Of a DNA stretch of 64,000 nt, positions 44,171-53,193 are shown in pieces. How positions within the stretch are numbered: position 1 is the stretch's first letter; each line of letters starts with the position of its first letter. A program made the translations under genes and the position numbers. Under the pieces are notes generated by a model. That model was not told where the DNA came from. It did no database searches and was given only the letters and a program-made list of their open reading frames with translations. The stretch comes from Pseudoalteromonas flavipulchra NCIMB 2033 = ATCC BAA-314 (GTDB lineage Bacteria > Pseudomonadota > Gammaproteobacteria > Enterobacterales > Alteromonadaceae): positions 248,001-312,000 of the forward strand of contig JWIH01000024.1 in NCBI GenBank assembly GCA_000814665.1. The letters run 5' to 3'.

Positions 44171-44872
44171 ATGAGCACTCCACACATTAGCGCAAAGCCA
44201 GGTGATTTTGCAGAAACGGTATTAATGCCGGGCGATCCACTAAGAGCAAAATACATTGCAGAAAACTTTTTGGAAGATGCTCGTCAGGTAACTGACGTTC
44301 GCAACATGTTTGGTTTTACTGGTACTTACAATGGTAAGCCAGTTAGCATCATGGGTTCAGGCATGGGTATTCCATCTATGTCAATCTACGCTCGTGAGCT
44401 TATTGTTAGCTTTGGTGTTAAGAACCTGATCCGCATCGGTACATGTGGTGGTATTAGTCAAGACATCAAGATCCGCGATGTGATCTTTGCACAAGGCGCA
44501 AGCACAGACTCAAATGTGAATCGTGCTCGTGTACGTGGCTATGACTTCGCTGCGATTGCTGATTTTGGTTTATTAGAAAATGGCGTAAACGCTGCTCGCC
44601 GTTTAGGTATTGAAGCAAAAGTTGGTAATGTTTTCACTACAGATACTTTCTATCAAGCCGATGGCGAATTTTATAAAGAATTAGACAAGCTAGGCGTAAT
44701 GGCTGTTGATATGGAAACAGCTGGTTTATACGGCGTAGCGGCTGAATACGGTGCAAAAGCGATGGCACTATTCACAGTAAGTGACCATGTTATTACTGGT
44801 GAAGCAACGCCACCAGAAGAGCGTCAAAGCACGTTCAATGAAATGGTTAAAATTGCGCTAGAGTCAATTTAA
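44171..44872 (+). CDS. deoD: purine nucleoside phosphorylase
   Basis: The 233-residue protein is a hexameric trimer-of-dimers PNP: MPGDPLRAKYIAENFL at the N-terminus (phosphate contact), GMGIPSMSIYARELI, RIGTCGGISQDIKIRD, and VDMETAGLYGVAAEYGAKA with the nucleoside-binding ME motif, then TVSDHVITGE with the catalytic Asp. It cleaves purine ribo- and deoxyribonucleosides with phosphate. It follows deoB by 14 bases with AAAGGAAAC as SD. A strong terminator follows. Confidence 0.96.
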   Translation: MSTPHISAKPGDFAETVLMPGDPLRAKYIAENFLEDARQVTDVRNMFGFTGTYNGKPVSIMGSGMGIPSMSIYARELIVSFGVKNLIRIGTCGGISQDIKIRDVIFAQGASTDSNVNRARVRGYDFAAIADFGLLENGVNAARRLGIEAKVGNVFTTDTFYQADGEFYKELDKLGVMAVDMETAGLYGVAAEYGAKAMALFTVSDHVITGEATPPEERQSTFNEMVKIALESI

Positions 44873-44950
44873 TACAATTTGAAAAGTTCCTTGGTAACGT
44901 AATCGCAGAGTTTTGGAGACACGCCTAAAACAACGCGAATCACACCCAAA

Positions 44951-44978
44951 AAAGCCGCTTGAAGCGGCTTTTTTTTTG
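44951..44978 (+). terminator. strong rho-independent terminator after deoD
   Basis: A GC-rich stem AAAGCCGCTT / AAGCGGCTTT around a two-base-to-four-base turn is followed by nine or more Ts. It closes the deoB-deoD operon. Confidence 0.92.
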
Positions 44979-45037
44979 ATCTTGGTCCATCCAAAATTCC
45001 CTAGTTTACACTACATAAAGGTGGTAGAGTTTTTCTA

Positions 45038-46027
45038 ATGATAAGGTATTGGTATTGGACGATGGCGATTTTTGTTCTGGGCTTGTTAGCATTAATGGCG
45101 AATGCAGAAGTTGACTTAGATGCGTTTGAGTCTCTGGTTAAAAACGCGCCTGATGAAGCGCTTAAGGCATACCAAAGCGCGATTGCTCGGGAGGATCTTG
45201 CTGTTGCAGATTTATATCAACTTCATTACCTTGCCATTAGAGCGAGTGCCAATACGTTCAATAACGCCATTTTTATTAAAGCGCTAAATACGCTTAAAGC
45301 GCCACCCTTCAAGACTTTGGCTGACGAAGATAGGGCGAAAATTCTGACTAATATTGGTGTTGGTTATCGTCGCCGTAACCAGAATGAACAAGCTATCTGG
45401 CATTATCGATGTGCAATGAACACTCCAGCCAGCTTCCAGCATAAGTCCGCACTTAAAGTGAACATCGCGATTGCGTACACGCGCCTTGAACAACCCGCGA
45501 TTGGCTACAATCTCTTAAAAAGCGTGGATAGAGATATATTACCAAGCTTTATGCAAGCAGGGTTGTTAACCGCGCTTGGCAATGCAACATTTGCAATGGG
45601 CGAAGCCGATGAGGCGCTGAGCTATTACGTTGATGCGGCAACCCATTACGCAAAAGATGAAAACTATAGGGCTGTGAAGCAAGTATCAATCAATGGTCTT
45701 GGGATATATGTACTCAACTCAGACTTCTCAAACTACCACAAGGCGCTTACTGATATTGCGACGGAGCCTTCCCTAATAGAAGATAATCAACATTATCTTG
45801 GTTGGTTGCGGGAGCTGGTACAACAGCTAGAGCAAAACAAACAAGCCGTAACCGTGTCGACAACAATGAAAGCCTATTCGCTCGGCGCTGCAAATGCAGG
45901 ATATGCGTCCATGGTGAATGCGCATATCGACAAGTTTAATCTGTCGCTGCCCAAAGTCACTTCACAGATCATCGTCAGAGATCCGCTTCCTGTTGAATTA
46001 GGAAAAACCTGGTGCCCGAAACTTTGA
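45038..46027 (+). CDS. secreted TPR-like protein of unknown function
   Basis: The 329-residue protein begins MIRYWYWTMAIFVLGLLALMANA, a signal peptide ending near ANAEVD; ATG 45062 is a possible alternative start. The mature protein is entirely helical with TPR-like repeats (NQNEQAIWHYRCAMNTPASFQ, AMGEADEALSYYVDAATHYAKDEN) and ends with a less repetitive tail. It is a periplasmic protein by inference. It precedes fpr on the same strand by 69 bases. No family was recognised. Confidence 0.65.
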   Translation: MIRYWYWTMAIFVLGLLALMANAEVDLDAFESLVKNAPDEALKAYQSAIAREDLAVADLYQLHYLAIRASANTFNNAIFIKALNTLKAPPFKTLADEDRAKILTNIGVGYRRRNQNEQAIWHYRCAMNTPASFQHKSALKVNIAIAYTRLEQPAIGYNLLKSVDRDILPSFMQAGLLTALGNATFAMGEADEALSYYVDAATHYAKDENYRAVKQVSINGLGIYVLNSDFSNYHKALTDIATEPSLIEDNQHYLGWLRELVQQLEQNKQAVTVSTTMKAYSLGAANAGYASMVNAHIDKFNLSLPKVTSQIIVRDPLPVELGKTWCPKL

Positions 46028-46096
46028 CAAAGCCAATTTTTTTGCCATGGTTATGTTATCGTTAAATAAATACGGCTTGTGAGTTTTGGAGAAATA

Positions 46097-46837
46097 ATGT
46101 CGCAATGGGTAAAAGGAGAAATCGTCGAAATCACACATTGGACGCCCACATTATTCAGTATCAAATTTAAAGCGGATATCGCACCGTTTAAGGCTGGTCA
46201 ATATACTAAATTGAGTTTACAACAAGGGGAAAAGCGCATCGCGCGAGCATATTCTTTTGTAAACGCGCCGTCAGAACCAATTCATGAAGTCTTGTTAGTT
46301 GAAGTGCCCGATGGCAACCTTTCAGTGCCTTTACATCAGCTACAAGTCGGTGATGAGCTCAATGTAGCTTACCAAGCAAACGGTTTTTTTATACTAGATG
46401 AACTACCACCTTGCGATACGCTTTGGATGATAAGTACAGGTACGGCGGTTGGCCCATTTTTGTCTATGCTCAGAGAAGGTGACGTGTGGCAGAGGGTTAA
46501 GCGGGTGATCCTTATTCATGGTGTGCGCCTAAATGCAGATTTGTGTTACCGTGAAGAGCTTGAGCAGTTGCAACAACAAAGAGATGGCTTTACTTATGTG
46601 CCGCTTGTTACACGGGAACAGCCTGAAAACGGTTGCCAAGGCCGTGTCACTGAACTGATCGAAAACAAGCAATTATTAACTCACTTAGGCTATAAGCAGT
46701 TTCCTGATAGTAGCCATTTTATGCTCTGTGGTAACCCCGAAATGGTGAAAGAGCTAAGTGCCCAGTTGCAAAGTATGGGATATGAACGCCATAGGCGAGC
46801 CAAGGCTGGGCATATCACCGTTGAGCAATATTGGTGA
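46097..46837 (+). CDS. fpr: ferredoxin-NADP+ reductase
   Basis: ATG 46097 follows TTTTGGAGAAATA; the frame extends six codons upstream over that SD. The 246-residue enzyme has the FAD-binding RxYSxxxA-type motif ARAYSFVNAPSE (about residues 50-61), the KLS-type first strand region, the NADP phosphate region STGTAVGPFLSML and GVRLNADLCYREEL, and a late FMLCGNPEMV. It ends VEQYW, the C-terminal aromatic stacking position being W. It reduces ferredoxin or flavodoxin from NADPH, or the reverse. A solute-binding-like gene starts four bases later. Confidence 0.92.
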   Translation: MSQWVKGEIVEITHWTPTLFSIKFKADIAPFKAGQYTKLSLQQGEKRIARAYSFVNAPSEPIHEVLLVEVPDGNLSVPLHQLQVGDELNVAYQANGFFILDELPPCDTLWMISTGTAVGPFLSMLREGDVWQRVKRVILIHGVRLNADLCYREELEQLQQQRDGFTYVPLVTREQPENGCQGRVTELIENKQLLTHLGYKQFPDSSHFMLCGNPEMVKELSAQLQSMGYERHRRAKAGHITVEQYW

Positions 46838-46841
46838 TCCT

Positions 46842-47744
46842 ATGCAGGCTTGTGTTATTTGTCTCTTGTGTTTATTAATGCTGGTAACCGCGAATACTGT
46901 GTCTGCAGAGCCAAAGGTCATTAGGGTTGTGGACGCTGCGGAAGAAAATGGCACACCGCAGAACCAATATTTTTTGTCAGTCTTGCGTTTAGCTTTAGAT
47001 AAGTCACGAGAGCAATATGGCGAGCATTGGATAGAACCGATTGATTTACCAATTAATCAGTCACGGCAATTTAAGGAATTGCTAAAGCACAATGTCGATG
47101 TGTTCTGGACAGTCTCAACAGCCGCTAGAGACACTCAAGCAAAGCCGGTGGCCATTCCCATCGCGTTTGGCAGCTTTGGTATAAGGGCACTGGCAATGAA
47201 CGTGGCCGACAGCGGCAAGCTGAATGTGCATTTATCATTAGCTGAGCTACAACAGTTCAACGTCGTCTTGGGGCAGGATTGGCCCGATGTTCAGATTTTT
47301 GAAAAAGCGGGTTTTACGGTAGAAAAATATGTTGATGGGTTGGCAGTTTACAGAGTGCTTGCAAATAGTACCGGTAAGATTTTTCCACGAGGTGTCATTG
47401 AAGTCGTACCTGAGCTTAAGGCGTTCGATAACAAGCAAGTGACTTATAGCGATAAGAACCTGTTGCTCTACCCTTCAATGGTGTACTTCTATGTCCGCAA
47501 AGAGGATATTAAACTGCATAAACGCCTTGAGTATGGCTTAACACAAGCATTTGAAGACGGCTCTTTGGCTGCGCTTTTCTATGACAGTAATATGATGGTT
47601 GAGCTGAAAAAACACTTTAATTTGCAAGGGGCTGCAATCCATCAAATTGAAAATCCGTTAATTATCTCTAAGAAGCAGCTCGATGTGATTACGCAGTTAC
47701 AAATCGAGCTGCTAAAACAACTTAACTATTCACCAGCTCGTTAA
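46842..47744 (+). CDS. periplasmic solute-binding-like protein
   Basis: ATG 46842 lies four bases after the fpr stop and opens a signal peptide (ACVICLLCLLMLVTANTVSA); the frame is open for 28 more codons inside fpr but lacks a signal there. The 300-residue product has a type 2 periplasmic-binding layout (PKVIRVVDAAEENGTPQN, LKHNVDVFWTVSTAARD, IEVVPELKAFDNKQVTYSDKNLLLYPSMVYFYVRKED). It contains no permease neighbour, so it may be a sensor or orphan. Its 3' end overlaps the convergent TPR gene by 23 bases. Confidence 0.65.
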   Translation: MQACVICLLCLLMLVTANTVSAEPKVIRVVDAAEENGTPQNQYFLSVLRLALDKSREQYGEHWIEPIDLPINQSRQFKELLKHNVDVFWTVSTAARDTQAKPVAIPIAFGSFGIRALAMNVADSGKLNVHLSLAELQQFNVVLGQDWPDVQIFEKAGFTVEKYVDGLAVYRVLANSTGKIFPRGVIEVVPELKAFDNKQVTYSDKNLLLYPSMVYFYVRKEDIKLHKRLEYGLTQAFEDGSLAALFYDSNMMVELKKHFNLQGAAIHQIENPLIISKKQLDVITQLQIELLKQLNYSPAR

Positions 47745-48600
47745 AGCTCTGGTTATCTGCAAGGCTTGCAAACGCTGGCTCGTGTTGTAACTCGTTCTTT
47801 AAGTTAGGCGCATATTCCAAAGCCATACGGATGTCGGCCATCGCATCTGCATGCTTATATAGCATGGAGTAAGCACACGCGCGCTGCCAATAGGCATAGC
47901 CATAGTCACTGTCAATTTCTAATGCTTGATTACACAAAGCAATTGCAGTGTTGGTTTGACCAAGCTCTAATAACGCATCGGCTTTGTAGGCAATCGCCTC
48001 GACATCTTCCGGTTTGCGATTTAGGATCTCATCGTAAATTTCAATTTTAGAATTCATGTCACTCTCAAGATTTGCCCGCATCCACAGAGAGTGTACTTCA
48101 TTCGTTATAGAGATTTTCTTCTGGTTATTGAGGATTTCTTCAGAACGTTCGCGTAATTTCTCTTCAATAACCTGAAGGCGCTTTTCATATTCGTCGGTGA
48201 TCGTGCCAACGCGCAGGCTAACGATATCTTCTACTTTACTCTTAATATCTCTAAAAGAAGTCCAACCAACAACCACTAAGATGGACGCAGCTGCTGTGAT
48301 CAAAAAGAGCACATTATTGATGGTATCCGTGGTGTAGGTAATTGCACGATCTGCAGTATCCAGCTGAGAGTGGCTGATTTTCTTCTCTATATCAGCTCTT
48401 AAGCGCATTTGATCTTCTCTGACTGCTCTTAATTCATCAAGAATATAACGCTCAATTAAGGGCCTATACATAGGCTCTTGTAATTGTGATAAAGCCTGTT
48501 GTTGTTGGTTTTCTGTCGGCTTTTGTGACGCTGCTTGTTCATTCGCCATGCTCGTAAAACTACAAGCGACGAGAAGGATAAATAGTACTATGCTTTTCAT
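47722..48600 (-). CDS. exported TPR protein with coiled coil and membrane anchor
   Basis: The 292-residue precursor has a signal peptide (MKSIVLFILLVACSFTSMANEQ). A predicted coiled coil precedes one membrane span (NNVLFLITAAASILVVVGWTSF, about residues 92-113), followed by charged helix (IVSLRVGTITDEYEKRLQVIEEKLRERSEEI) and TPR units (ALLELGQTNTAIALCNQALEIDSDYGYAYWQRACA, MLYKHADAMADIRMALEYAP). It is likely an inner-membrane TPR protein that scaffolds a complex; the partner is unknown. It lies convergent to the solute-binding-like gene and divergent from another. Confidence 0.65.
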   Translation of the reverse strand: MKSIVLFILLVACSFTSMANEQAASQKPTENQQQQALSQLQEPMYRPLIERYILDELRAVREDQMRLRADIEKKISHSQLDTADRAITYTTDTINNVLFLITAAASILVVVGWTSFRDIKSKVEDIVSLRVGTITDEYEKRLQVIEEKLRERSEEILNNQKKISITNEVHSLWMRANLESDMNSKIEIYDEILNRKPEDVEAIAYKADALLELGQTNTAIALCNQALEIDSDYGYAYWQRACAYSMLYKHADAMADIRMALEYAPNLKNELQHEPAFASLADNQSFNELVNS

Positions 48601-48677
48601 ATTGATGTTCTTGAAACTTTATATTTTTAATATGGTGCATGAGTTAAGGTGGAATTGCAAAAAGCGGAGAAGAAATA

Positions 48678-49415
48678 TTGGCTTATGTAATGAAATTAGC
48701 GATTTATAGCCTGATTATACTCTCTTTAACGAGTTTGAGTGCCTCTGCAAAAGATCTACTGGTAGTAACTGAAGAGTGGAAGCCGTACAACTTCACCAAT
48801 GAAAAAGGTGAGGTTGTTGGGAGAGCAACAAAAAAGGTAAGGGAAGTGCTTGCTGCTGCTGAAATTGACTACGAGATAAAAGTTTACCCTTGGGTACGGG
48901 CAATGAAAATTGCCAAAGAGCGCCCAAATACAATGATTTACTCTATTTATCGTACCGCAGAGCGTGAAGCTGACTATGAATGGGCATGCCCTTTGATCCG
49001 TCCTGTGGGCGTGTATTTCTTCAAACTTAAAACGCGCAAAGATATTCAATTGGCTTCATTGGAGGATGCCAAGCAATACACGTCTGCAGTAGTAAAAGGC
49101 AATATCTATTATGATTTTTTGATTCAACACGGATTTACTCAAGGAGAGCATTTGGTTGTTGCCGCCGACTCCAAAAGCTTTTACAAACTCTTTTTCAAAG
49201 GACGGATAGACCTTGTAATGTCAACGGAATACATCATGAGTGAAGAACTTAAAACTGCAGGGCTTAACGATGACGAAGTTACACCGCTTTTAGAAGTGAC
49301 GAAGGCAAGTCAGCAGCGTGGATGTATGGCATTTAGCAAGGATACAGCTCCTATGCTCATAGACCGAATTAGGCGTGCACTGGTAAAGCATAATCAAGAA
49401 TTTGTTGGACCATAA
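48678..49415 (+). CDS. SBP_bac_3-type periplasmic solute-binding protein
   Basis: TTG 48678 is favoured by GGAG eight bases upstream; ATG 48690 is 20 bases from that SD. With it the signal peptide is MAYVMKLAIYSLIILSLTSLSASA. The 245-residue product has the family-3 amino-acid-binding fold: LVVTEEWKPYNFTNEKGEVVGRATKKVREVL, VYPWVRAMKIAKERPNTMIYSIYRTAERE, and FKGRIDLVMSTEYIM. No permease or ATPase is adjacent, so it may sense rather than transport. It is divergent from the TPR gene. Confidence 0.75.
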   Translation: MAYVMKLAIYSLIILSLTSLSASAKDLLVVTEEWKPYNFTNEKGEVVGRATKKVREVLAAAEIDYEIKVYPWVRAMKIAKERPNTMIYSIYRTAEREADYEWACPLIRPVGVYFFKLKTRKDIQLASLEDAKQYTSAVVKGNIYYDFLIQHGFTQGEHLVVAADSKSFYKLFFKGRIDLVMSTEYIMSEELKTAGLNDDEVTPLLEVTKASQQRGCMAFSKDTAPMLIDRIRRALVKHNQEFVGP

Positions 49416-49466
49416 TAGGCAATCCTTAGGGAAAGATTGCCCAGAGTGTTAGGGCACTACTCAATA

Positions 49467-50051
49467 TTAGTAACTAAGCTCAATTTGACCAACTGCCACG
49501 CTGCCTTTATCCCACGTTGTTCTGCACTTGAGGTCCAAAACAGCGCCACTTTCGTAGTTATTATCTAAAGTGGTGGTATGGCTAACAAATTGCTCTTCTG
49601 CTACGTTTGGATCAGATATATCAGTCCAATAGAAACCTTTACCTGTCTCTCTAAACTTGAACCATTTATCGATACCGCCGTCGCTCACTTTACGAATTTT
49701 TGAAACCAAACAAAAGGCATTAGTACCAGTTAGTCCTTTAGTTGTTCCATGAACGGTTAGCGTAAATTGGCCAATATTGGCATTTAGCGGCACGCTACAG
49801 TTGAAATAACGCTCTGTTCTTAAGTAGGCTGGATTGAAAATAAAGTAGCCATTTTCCGTGGCGCCCGCTTGTTCGCTGTGTTTTTGTGTTAACGCCTCTA
49901 AGTTACCAACCGCATTCGCATGTTTAGTGAAAGCAGCAGCCTCCAGTTTACTGTCTAAAGCACAGTTATTTGCACCTGAGTACAACTCCACAGTAGCGTA
50001 TGCTGAGTTCGCAGCGAATAATGAAGCGATAATCGCAAGTTTGGTTTTCAT
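49467..50051 (-). CDS. secreted protein of unknown function
   Basis: This 194-residue precursor has a signal peptide (MKTKLAIIASLFAANSAYA). The mature 175 residues are probably beta-rich (YSGANNCALDSKLEAAAF, GQFTLTVHGTTKGLTGTNAFCLVSKI, AVLDLKCRTTWDKGSVAVGQIEL) with several cysteines that could form disulfides. No family was recognised. It is followed by a short inverted repeat (49418-49441) that could be a weak terminator. Confidence 0.55.
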   Translation of the reverse strand: MKTKLAIIASLFAANSAYATVELYSGANNCALDSKLEAAAFTKHANAVGNLEALTQKHSEQAGATENGYFIFNPAYLRTERYFNCSVPLNANIGQFTLTVHGTTKGLTGTNAFCLVSKIRKVSDGGIDKWFKFRETGKGFYWTDISDPNVAEEQFVSHTTTLDNNYESGAVLDLKCRTTWDKGSVAVGQIELSY

Positions 50052-50162
50052 ACTAATTCCTTGTTTTAGTTAGCGAAGTGGGTACATTAACAGAGTGAGC
50101 TGTTCGTGTAAATTAAATGTTTTTTAAATATTGATGAATGTGTTTTTTTAGGAGAGTAAGAA

Positions 50163-50186
50163 GAAAAGCGCACCACACGGTGCGCC
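50163..50186 (-). terminator. terminator of the histone-deacetylase-like gene
   Basis: GCGCACC (50168-50174) pairs with GGTGCGC (50179-50185) around ACAC. On the minus strand the stem is followed by TTTTCTTCTT. It lies 102 bases after the gene stop. Confidence 0.75.
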
Positions 50187-50287
50187 TAGTCAGTGCCGTG
50201 GTGAAGGGGAAATTAACTAAAGGTGTTACACCAATCAAACCCTTCATAATGATAAACGACTGAGCAAAATAAAAAGATCATCATTTT

Positions 50288-51193
50288 TTAAAGTTTTGCA
50301 GCTTGTTGCACCACAATCGCGTGGCGCTTTGCTAATCTTTGGTGATCTTTATCGTATCCACCACCAATCACGGTTGCGACAGGGACACCATGCTTTTGAC
50401 ATAAGGTCAGCACCAGTGCATCTCGTTTCGCAATGCCAAGCCATGAGATATCCAATTTACCTAAGTTATCACCTTGCCAAACATCGACACCAGCGTCGTA
50501 CAGCACAATATCTGGATTTAGATCAATCAATAATGACTCAAGTGTATGTGCGACAACTTCTAGGTAGTGAGTGTCACTGATCCCTACTTCTAAGCCAATA
50601 TCTAAATCGCTATCATGCTTACGAAAGGGGAAGTTTTTCTCGCAGTGGATTGAGCAGGTATAAACATACGGGTTGTGCTTTAGCATAGCGGCGGTACCGT
50701 CGCCTTGATGAACATCCAGATCAAAAATTAGGGCATTGGTGATCTGATTACTATCTAGCAACTGCGTGGCTGTAAAGGCAAGATCATTCACCATACAAAA
50801 ACCAGAGCCAAAATCATAGTGTGCGTGGTGCGTGCCACCGGCTAAATGGCATGCAATACCATGTTTAAGCGCAAGTTCTGCAGTTCTTAGCGTTCCAAGC
50901 GGCGCAGTAAAAGTACGTGCCATAAGCTGCTCCGACCAAGGCAAGCCGATACGTCGCATCACTTTAGCGTCGAGTTGGTTACCCCATAAGTCCCAAATAT
51001 ATTGCTCGCAGTGCACATTTTCGAGCGGCGATGGGTCGCCGGGCTCAGGACTAAAAACATTGTTGTGAATGAGCCCTAATGCGTCTACTTCTTGGTATAG
51101 ACGCGCAAATTTACTCATCACGAAGCGGTGCTTTGGGTCAAAATTGAATGAGTAATTAGAGTGATAAACTAGTGGTAAATTTGGGTTGTTCAA
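50288..51193 (-). CDS. histone-deacetylase-superfamily deacylase (class II-like)
   Basis: The 301-residue cytosolic protein has the zinc-hydrolase motifs: GGTHHAHYDFGSGFCMVNDLA (paired His and active-site Tyr-side region), ALIFDLDVHQGDGTAAML (Zn Asp-x-His), HCEKNFPFRKH and YDAGVDVWQGDNLGKLDIS (second Zn Asp). This is the arginase/deacetylase fold used by acetoin-utilisation, acetylpolyamine and lysine deacylases. The target is not evident. It lies just upstream (in the same orientation) of the NarXL-type pair but has its own terminator. Confidence 0.88.
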   Translation of the reverse strand: MNNPNLPLVYHSNYSFNFDPKHRFVMSKFARLYQEVDALGLIHNNVFSPEPGDPSPLENVHCEQYIWDLWGNQLDAKVMRRIGLPWSEQLMARTFTAPLGTLRTAELALKHGIACHLAGGTHHAHYDFGSGFCMVNDLAFTATQLLDSNQITNALIFDLDVHQGDGTAAMLKHNPYVYTCSIHCEKNFPFRKHDSDLDIGLEVGISDTHYLEVVAHTLESLLIDLNPDIVLYDAGVDVWQGDNLGKLDISWLGIAKRDALVLTLCQKHGVPVATVIGGGYDKDHQRLAKRHAIVVQQAAKL

Positions 51194-51232
51194 AAACGGC
51201 TCCGGAAATGGCGATATGGCAGTGTAGCAATA

Positions 51233-51859
51233 TCAATCCCCGAAGCCGAGCGCTTTAGCTTTCAGTGTAGCTTGTGTTCTGTCTCGTACTTGTAGTTTTG
51301 CGAGCAAACAAGAAACCGAGTTACGGATCGTACCTTCCGCTTTATATAATGCATTGGCGATTTCCTTATTGGAATATCCTTTCGCGATTAGTTTTAAAAT
51401 ATCCTTTTCTCGTGTGGTGAGCTTATCTAAAGTGGGGTCAGGTTTTAGTAAGGTCTCAGCAAGCTCGTCTTGGATAATAAGTTCACCTTGATGGACTTGT
51501 CGAACGGCATCAATTAACTCTTCTAAGTCCACGTCCTTAAGAAGGCAGCCTTTAGCACCAAGTTCTAGGGCTAATTTTAGCTTTGCAGTATCGTTGAAGG
51601 TAGTGAGGATAATGACTTTAAAGTTTATAGCCAAAGGCAAAAGCTCGGTGAGTACATCAACACCATCTAGCTCAGGCATTCGCATATCTAAAAGCACAAT
51701 GTCAGCTGTAATTTGGTTTGATTGAACCTGTTGAATGAACTCACTGCCGCTGCCACAGCTTCCAGAACAAATAATGTCACCACTTAGCGAAAGCAGTGCT
51801 TGCATACCTTGGCGCACAAGCGCCTGATCATCGACTAGGTAAACTGATATTTTAGCCAT
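51233..51859 (-). CDS. NarL/FixJ-family response regulator
   Basis: ATG 51859 starts MAKISVYLVDDQALVRQ, the receiver domain; an in-frame ATG four codons upstream lacks support. The 208-residue protein has a receiver (phosphoacceptor Asp in DIVLLDMRMPELDG, GCLLKDVD) and a C-terminal LuxR-type helix-turn-helix (LTTREKDILKLIAKGYSNKEIANALYKAEGTIRNSVS; split: GYSNKEIANAL). It overlaps the kinase gene by 8 bases. It is the DNA-binding output of that pair; its regulon is unknown. Confidence 0.92.
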   Translation of the reverse strand: MAKISVYLVDDQALVRQGMQALLSLSGDIICSGSCGSGSEFIQQVQSNQITADIVLLDMRMPELDGVDVLTELLPLAINFKVIILTTFNDTAKLKLALELGAKGCLLKDVDLEELIDAVRQVHQGELIIQDELAETLLKPDPTLDKLTTREKDILKLIAKGYSNKEIANALYKAEGTIRNSVSCLLAKLQVRDRTQATLKAKALGFGD

Positions 51860-52964
51860 TTGTCGTCCCAAAATGGATAGTTAATGTTACGCCTTGATGA
51901 GTTGACACATCAAGACTGCCGCCGAGTTCTTGGATCCGCTCCTGCATACCAGCCAGACCATTTCCAAATCGAATACTATTTAAGGTAATGCCGTTATCGC
52001 TTATTTGTACTTTTAATCCTTGTTGACAATACACTCGTACTTGCATTTTATCCGCCTTGGCGTGCTTCAAGGTATTGGTGATGGCCTCTTGGCAGCATTT
52101 TAGAATGCAATTGGCATAACTTAGTTTCTCGAGTAATGGGTGATGTTCATAGTCGAGTTCAATGTTAAGACGAGGGATAGATTCAGTAAGCCTCAGCAAA
52201 GCATCATGGAGATCGATATGCTCGTTGCTACGCTTGTCGCTGACTAAATCGCGAATACATTTTAGGGTGTCTTTAGCTTGCAAATAGCAGCTATCTAATA
52301 GCTCGGTCAATGGTGCCGCTGCAGTTCGTCTTGCGACATCTAAATTTACAATCAGACTGGTTATTTGATGTCCAACGTCGTCATGTAACTCTCTTGCTAA
52401 TTGAAGCCGCTCTTGTTTAGCAATACTTTGGCTTAGCAGAGACTGCGTTGCAGATAGCTGACTGTGGGCGAGTTGTAGCGCTTCTTTGGCTTCTTGTTCC
52501 TTTTGCATTCTTTTACACACCACGTACGCAAATAACTGAAAACAGGCAAATAACACTGCGTTGAGATATTCAAAGCCATGTCCCCAAAAAAAGTATTGCG
52601 ACGCAACATACAAGCAAGAGGTAACTAGGATATACCCAAGCGCAAAGCTCAAAGGAACATAAAAAGCAAGGATCCCAACGAGTTTTACGTTGTAAATGAG
52701 ATGAATTGCGGCGGGGGAGGTAAGGTTAATTGACTGGATCAAAAGCGCCAATACAAACAGCATCGAATATCTAACCTTGTAGCCATAGTATTTTTCGGAT
52801 TCATTGATACATAAAAGCACGAGGATCAAAACACCGATATGCTGTACCCAAGGCAGCCATTGTGCTTTTTGCTGAGCATAAACTAAACTTGGTATTGCAA
52901 CGGCTAACCAAGTGAAAATGGTTGTTACCAACCAAGCCGTCGGATAGCGAAAAAACGCCGACAT
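51852..52964 (-). CDS. HisKA_3-type sensor histidine kinase (NarX/DesK-like)
   Basis: The 370-residue protein has a membrane sensor half with about five or six spans (residues 10-160) and almost no periplasmic domain. A coiled-coil linker (MQKEQEAKEALQLAHSQLSATQS) leads to the HisKA_3 motif LARELHDDVGHQITSLIVNLD (phosphoacceptor His) and a compact HATPase (ITNTLKHAKADK, GNGLAGMQERI). It resembles DesK-type kinases, which sense membrane state. It overlaps the response regulator gene by 8 bases, so they form a two-component pair. Confidence 0.9.
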   Translation of the reverse strand: MSAFFRYPTAWLVTTIFTWLAVAIPSLVYAQQKAQWLPWVQHIGVLILVLLCINESEKYYGYKVRYSMLFVLALLIQSINLTSPAAIHLIYNVKLVGILAFYVPLSFALGYILVTSCLYVASQYFFWGHGFEYLNAVLFACFQLFAYVVCKRMQKEQEAKEALQLAHSQLSATQSLLSQSIAKQERLQLARELHDDVGHQITSLIVNLDVARRTAAAPLTELLDSCYLQAKDTLKCIRDLVSDKRSNEHIDLHDALLRLTESIPRLNIELDYEHHPLLEKLSYANCILKCCQEAITNTLKHAKADKMQVRVYCQQGLKVQISDNGITLNSIRFGNGLAGMQERIQELGGSLDVSTHQGVTLTIHFGTTNG

Positions 52965-53193
52965 CTACTTACTCCGCTAAAAACCTGCTCCGCAGGTATT
53001 ATTCCTTTATTCTCTTGCGAACCTATCCTAGCAGATATTTGTGACTCTGTGATGATGACGAATGTCATAAGTTTTACATTGTAAATCAAAGTGCAATAAC
53101 GGTTTTTCACCCTTGATACTGCATTGATTTGTGGCACCACTATTCCTGTTCTATCTTTATGTAACAATCTTTTCATAATTAGGGATACTCAGA

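Noticed and set aside
49418..49441. GGCAATC/GATTGCC inverted repeat as a terminator
   Set aside because: The stem is only 7 bp, with no T-run on either strand, so it is mentioned under the neighbouring gene but not called as a terminator.
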